Source: a candidate division WOR-1 bacterium RIFCSPLOWO2_02_FULL_46_20
GTDB taxonomy: Bacteria; Margulisbacteria; WOR-1; O2-12-FULL-45-9
NCBI GenBank assembly: GCA_001771365.1
Contig: METP01000040.1
Span: 60,958 to 102,430, forward strand
Direction: 5' to 3'
Length of the DNA: 41,473 nucleotides
A model generated the notes under the pieces. The model made no database searches, had not been told where the DNA came from, and saw only the letters and a list, made by a program, of their open reading frames with translations. Both the position numbers and the translations under genes were made by a program. Of the stretch, positions 38,944-41,473 are shown in pieces. How positions within the stretch are numbered: position 1 is the stretch's first letter; each line of letters starts with the position of its first letter.

Positions 38944-39786
38944 ATGAAGCATAATTTTATTGTTACAATTTGTTCTTTTCTGCTTTTAGGAAGTATTTAT
39001 TCCCCATCTCTGGCACAGCCAAAAGAATTAAGTCCGCTGGAGCAAAGAATAAAAGAACGCGTTAGCGCCCTTTCCTCTGAACAAAAAAGTCAGGCAATAA
39101 AGGGCCTAAGCGACAGATTGCAGAGAATTAAACAAAAGTTTCTTGAGGCGCCGGCAGGAGAACAAAAAGACATTCTTCAGGATGAGCTTGACAGGATTGC
39201 AAAGGAATTGGAATTTCTTAAGCTGGCGGATAAAAAACCGGAGATTATTGAGAGCCTTAAGAAACCGGCCTCGCTTCCGCCGCCTCTCACCAAAATGGTC
39301 CCATCCGAAGAAGTCGATCCAATATTTGGCGCCACTCTGGAACGAATGGCCCGCAAACAGAATAAACACAAAATTGGTTTTTCTGTTGGATTCGTTGCCG
39401 GTATCCCGGCGGCAATGGCGGATCTCCGTTTTTTTGAACCGTTTGACATACTCTCTACCAATGCCCGGACGGGAGTGGCTTATGCTCAAGGAACCGACAG
39501 TGCCGGAACCGGAAGAACACACCTCCTGCTAATTGTAGACGGCATCTATCGCCTATCAACTCAACCCGCGCCCGGCCTCCGAGCTTACACCGGCCTGGGG
39601 TTTAACTACAATGCCGCCACAAGTGACCGCAAAACCGGCGCTATTGGCGGACAACTCTTCTACGGGGTAGAGGGGGGCCGTCCGGAAAAGGGGCAAACAA
39701 TTTTTGAAATCGGTTATGGCGCCATCCGTACCGGCTTTAGTCCCGACTATGTGGGAATAACAGCCCTCTTTGGTTATAAATTCTAA
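38944..39786 (+). CDS. Secreted coiled-coil/outer-membrane-barrel protein B
   Basis: A 280-aa paralogue of the preceding gene with the same layout: signal peptide (FIVTICSFLLLGSIYSPSLA), coiled coil (RLQRIKQKFLEAPAGEQ, DELDRIAKELEFL), linker and beta-rich C-terminal domain ending GITALFGYKF. Shared stretches with protein A are YAQG.DSAGT, LDGIYRL, GGQ.FYG.EGG and IRTGFSP. The linker is less Pro-rich. The pair is a tandem duplication of moderate age. No Shine-Dalgarno of note; translation may depend on the first gene. Confidence 0.65.
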   Translation: MKHNFIVTICSFLLLGSIYSPSLAQPKELSPLEQRIKERVSALSSEQKSQAIKGLSDRLQRIKQKFLEAPAGEQKDILQDELDRIAKELEFLKLADKKPEIIESLKKPASLPPPLTKMVPSEEVDPIFGATLERMARKQNKHKIGFSVGFVAGIPAAMADLRFFEPFDILSTNARTGVAYAQGTDSAGTGRTHLLLIVDGIYRLSTQPAPGLRAYTGLGFNYNAATSDRKTGAIGGQLFYGVEGGRPEKGQTIFEIGYGAIRTGFSPDYVGITALFGYKF

Positions 39787-39860
39787 TTCGCGAATTCGGG
39801 CCGAAGTTGTTTCATAAGACCGAGATCATTAATACTAACGGCCTCGAAATCATCGTTGCG
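39783..39860 (-). pseudogene. Remnant of a UvrD-like helicase C-terminus
   Basis: In the minus strand the frame from 39860 reads RNDDFEAVSINDLGLMKQLR and ends PEFAN-stop (TAG at 39783-39785). This matches the tail of the helicase at the right edge (SRDDDFEAISINDLDFMK). The two differ mostly at synonymous and conservative positions, so the remnant is old. The first bases overlap the end of the DUF4143 ATPase gene in another frame. No upstream part of the helicase survives here. Confidence 0.65.
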
Positions 39861-41001
39861 GGTGCCTGTCCAGGATTTTAGGTAATTCCCTAAAAACTTC
39901 GGCCAGAGGGATTATATCAACTTCCCCGTCCCGCATCCGTCTCTCCCCCCCATAAATAAAATAAGCGCTGGCAGAAGGATAGTCCATCAGAAAAGCTTTT
40001 AACCCTTTGAGCATGGAACTATTAACTTTTCCTGTTCTTTTAATTTCAAAAGCCTTAATTCCTTTCTCTCCGTATAGGACAAAATCAACTTCAAGGTTAC
40101 TGGCGGTTCTCCAATAAAATATTTTATGGCCTAGTTTATAATAATCATTAATCGCGTTTAGCTCCTGGAATAAAAGGGTTTCCAGCGCAACTCCGTCTGT
40201 TTCTTCCGGCCTGTCAAGCGGCCCCATTGGCCTTATCGTACGGTATAGGCCAACATCAAACAAATAAAATTTGGGATGAGCAGCCATTCGCCTCTTAGCT
40301 TTTTTGGCAAAGACCGGTATCTTATAGGCGATAAGTAAATCTTCAAGGATAGAAAAATAATTTTCCACAACCTTACGCTCAACAGCACATTCTCGTGCAA
40401 TTGCGGCAATATTTAAAACCGAACCCTGTGAAAAACTGGCTGCCTCTAAAAATCTGGAAAAAGCCCCGAGATTTCTGGTTAACCCTTCCTGCCGAATTTC
40501 TTCTTCAAGATAGGTTTTAACATAACTTTCTAAGTAAGCTTTTGGATCTTTCTCAATATAAACACTTGGCAGCTGCCCAAATTTTAGAGACCGGCTCAGG
40601 TCAAAGTCATTGCCAAGCTCTAATGCCGTCAACTGGTGCAAAGCAAAAGTTAACGCACGGCCGGCTAAAAGATTTTGGCCTTTTCTCCTTAATTTCCTGG
40701 CACTCGAGCCGGTTAGAACAAATCTATGCTTGTACTTTTCTATCAGCCGATGAACTTCATTTAAAAGCTCCGGAATCTTTTGCACTTCGTCAATAATAAT
40801 CCAATCACTAAGACCCTTTGGAATAAACTTTTCAAGGCGTTGGGGATCAGCCAGAAGGTCGTTAAACAATTCCGCTTCCAGCAAATCTAAATACACTGCC
40901 CCGGGAAAAGTGGCTTTTACCCAGGTGGTCTTTCCTGTACCGCGAGGCCCAAAGAGAAAGAAGCTTTTATCCTCAGGCGGCTTAATTAATCTGGAATACA
41001 T
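39850..41001 (-). CDS. AAA ATPase with DUF4143 domain (second copy)
   Basis: A 383-aa P-loop ATPase of the same family as the one at 83-1336, but clearly diverged. Walker A GPRGTGKT is at 18-25, Walker B WIIIDEVQKIP at 67-77 with Asp71 and Glu72, and sensor LTGSSARKL near 96-104. The C-terminal DUF4143 part has NIAAIARECAVERKVVENYF and the nuclease-like LEVDFVLYGEKGIKAFEIKR. Start ATG 41001 follows TAAAAT by six bases. It lies between a helicase gene and a remnant of a second helicase tail, so it seems to have been inserted there. Confidence 0.87.
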   Translation of the reverse strand: MYSRLIKPPEDKSFFLFGPRGTGKTTWVKATFPGAVYLDLLEAELFNDLLADPQRLEKFIPKGLSDWIIIDEVQKIPELLNEVHRLIEKYKHRFVLTGSSARKLRRKGQNLLAGRALTFALHQLTALELGNDFDLSRSLKFGQLPSVYIEKDPKAYLESYVKTYLEEEIRQEGLTRNLGAFSRFLEAASFSQGSVLNIAAIARECAVERKVVENYFSILEDLLIAYKIPVFAKKAKRRMAAHPKFYLFDVGLYRTIRPMGPLDRPEETDGVALETLLFQELNAINDYYKLGHKIFYWRTASNLEVDFVLYGEKGIKAFEIKRTGKVNSSMLKGLKAFLMDYPSASAYFIYGGERRMRDGEVDIIPLAEVFRELPKILDRHPQR

Positions 41002-41046
41002 AATTCCATTTTACATGTATTTATGGAGTTGTCAAGCTAATTTTTC

Positions 41047-41473
41047 TTATTTCATAAAGTCCAAGTCATTAATGCTGATGGCCTCGAAATCATCATCGCG
41101 GGAGTTAATTTTCGTTTCATGAAAACCAGTTAAATCTGTTTCGCGTTCTGCCTGTTCTTCTTCAACCTCCCATTTGTCAAAAAGCTCCTCTGGAACCTCT
41201 TCCAGATAACGCGAGGTTTTCATCAAAACCTGGCCTTCATAGCCTGAACATATTAAAGGATAAGAAAGATAAAGCTCATCTTTGGCCCGAGTAACTGCCA
41301 CATAAAACAAGCGACGCTCTTCTTCCATTTCTTCTTCTTTACCAAAAGATAAATAAGAGGGGAAACGACCATCCGCCAGCCAAACAACAAAAACAACTTT
41401 CCACTCCAAACCTTTAGCCTGATGAACAGTAGTTAAAATACAAGCTTCTGATTCTGTCTCCTCCCCTCCAACA
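41047..41473 (-). CDS. UvrD/PcrA-like helicase, C-terminal part (partial)
   Basis: The gene runs off the right edge; about 141 residues are visible. Motif V (TTVHQAKGLEWKVVFV) and motif VI (EEERRLFYVAVTRAKDELYL) are those of superfamily 1A DNA helicases. An acidic linker follows, then the unusual conserved tail RDDDFEAISINDLDFMK. ATP hydrolysis motifs I-III lie outside the window. The role, in repair or recombination, cannot be narrowed from this part. Confidence 0.88.
   Translation of the reverse strand, partial: VGGEETESEACILTTVHQAKGLEWKVVFVVWLADGRFPSYLSFGKEEEMEEERRLFYVAVTRAKDELYLSYPLICSGYEGQVLMKTSRYLEEVPEELFDKWEVEEEQAERETDLTGFHETKINSRDDDFEAISINDLDFMK

Noticed and set aside
1-41473. CRISPR array, tRNA or rRNA genes
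   Set aside because: No regularly spaced direct repeats of 23-37 bases, and no tRNA cloverleaf or rRNA-like stretch in the short intergenic gaps.

Overview
The window comes from a diderm bacterium. It encodes two outer-membrane-type proteins ending in Phe, an EnvC/LytM-like peptidase with a CtpA protease, and a compact GspE/PilB-type ATPase. Base composition is moderate, genes are tightly packed, and most neighbours overlap by 1-20 bases. The gene mix and heptanucleotide repeats suggest an uncultured candidate-phylum lineage (Margulisbacteria/Saganbacteria or Omnitrophota-like), but this is inference; no rRNA or tRNA was found to settle it.

Layout. (1) 1-1336: terminator-like hairpin and a DUF4143 AAA ATPase. 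(2) 1337-8160: an accessory region. It holds nested palindromes, a 193-bp exact duplicate of the 3' end of a formylglycine-generating-enzyme (FGE)-fold gene fused to a decayed IS21 element (istA tail, frameshifted istB, repeated IS end), a GlnD-like nucleotidyltransferase, an unknown membrane protein, a second IS-end-like scar, and two tandem FGE/C-type-lectin-fold genes whose last ~30 codons look hypervariable, as in diversity-generating retroelement (DGR) targets. No reverse transcriptase or template repeat is visible. (3) 8198-15240: two small unknown genes coupled to ilvD, then ilvB, ilvN, ilvC, a small-multidrug-export-family gene and an RlmD/TrmA-type rRNA methyltransferase. (4) 15320-22281: aroA, DUF2914, tyrA, a GNAT-like gene, an ApgM-family gene (possibly an alternative homoserine kinase), cvpA, purE and aroE. 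(5) 22357-29119: compact secretion ATPase, Cys/Gly-rich small protein, plsC, leuD, a secreted Ig/FlgD-like protein, mgtC, miaA, a hidden 39-aa basic protein, a PHP phosphoesterase and convergent hisD. (6) 29158-37827, minus strand: sugar nucleotidyltransferase, PGI/PMI, ctpA, envC, a short uvrC, rplI-rpsR-ssb-ssb-rpsF and ychF. (7) 37848-41473: a doubtful 37-aa ORF, a tandem pair of coiled-coil/beta-barrel proteins, a second DUF4143 ATPase sitting on a helicase-tail remnant, and the 3' end of a UvrD-like helicase.

Two genome-wide habits stand out. First, many genes have an extended -10 box (TGnTATAMT) only 8-10 bases before the start codon and no Shine-Dalgarno, which implies leaderless transcripts; others have a classic AGGAGG. 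Second, imperfect 7-base tandem repeats run in frame through conserved enzymes (ilvD, aroA, tyrA, apgM, ychF).

Together the core genes cover branched-chain amino acids (ilvDBNC, leuD), aromatic amino acids (aroA, aroE, tyrA), histidine (hisD, perhaps the PHP protein), purines (purE, with cvpA), cell envelope, DNA repair and ribosomal proteins. The accessory region at the left is the most likely site of an undescribed system.
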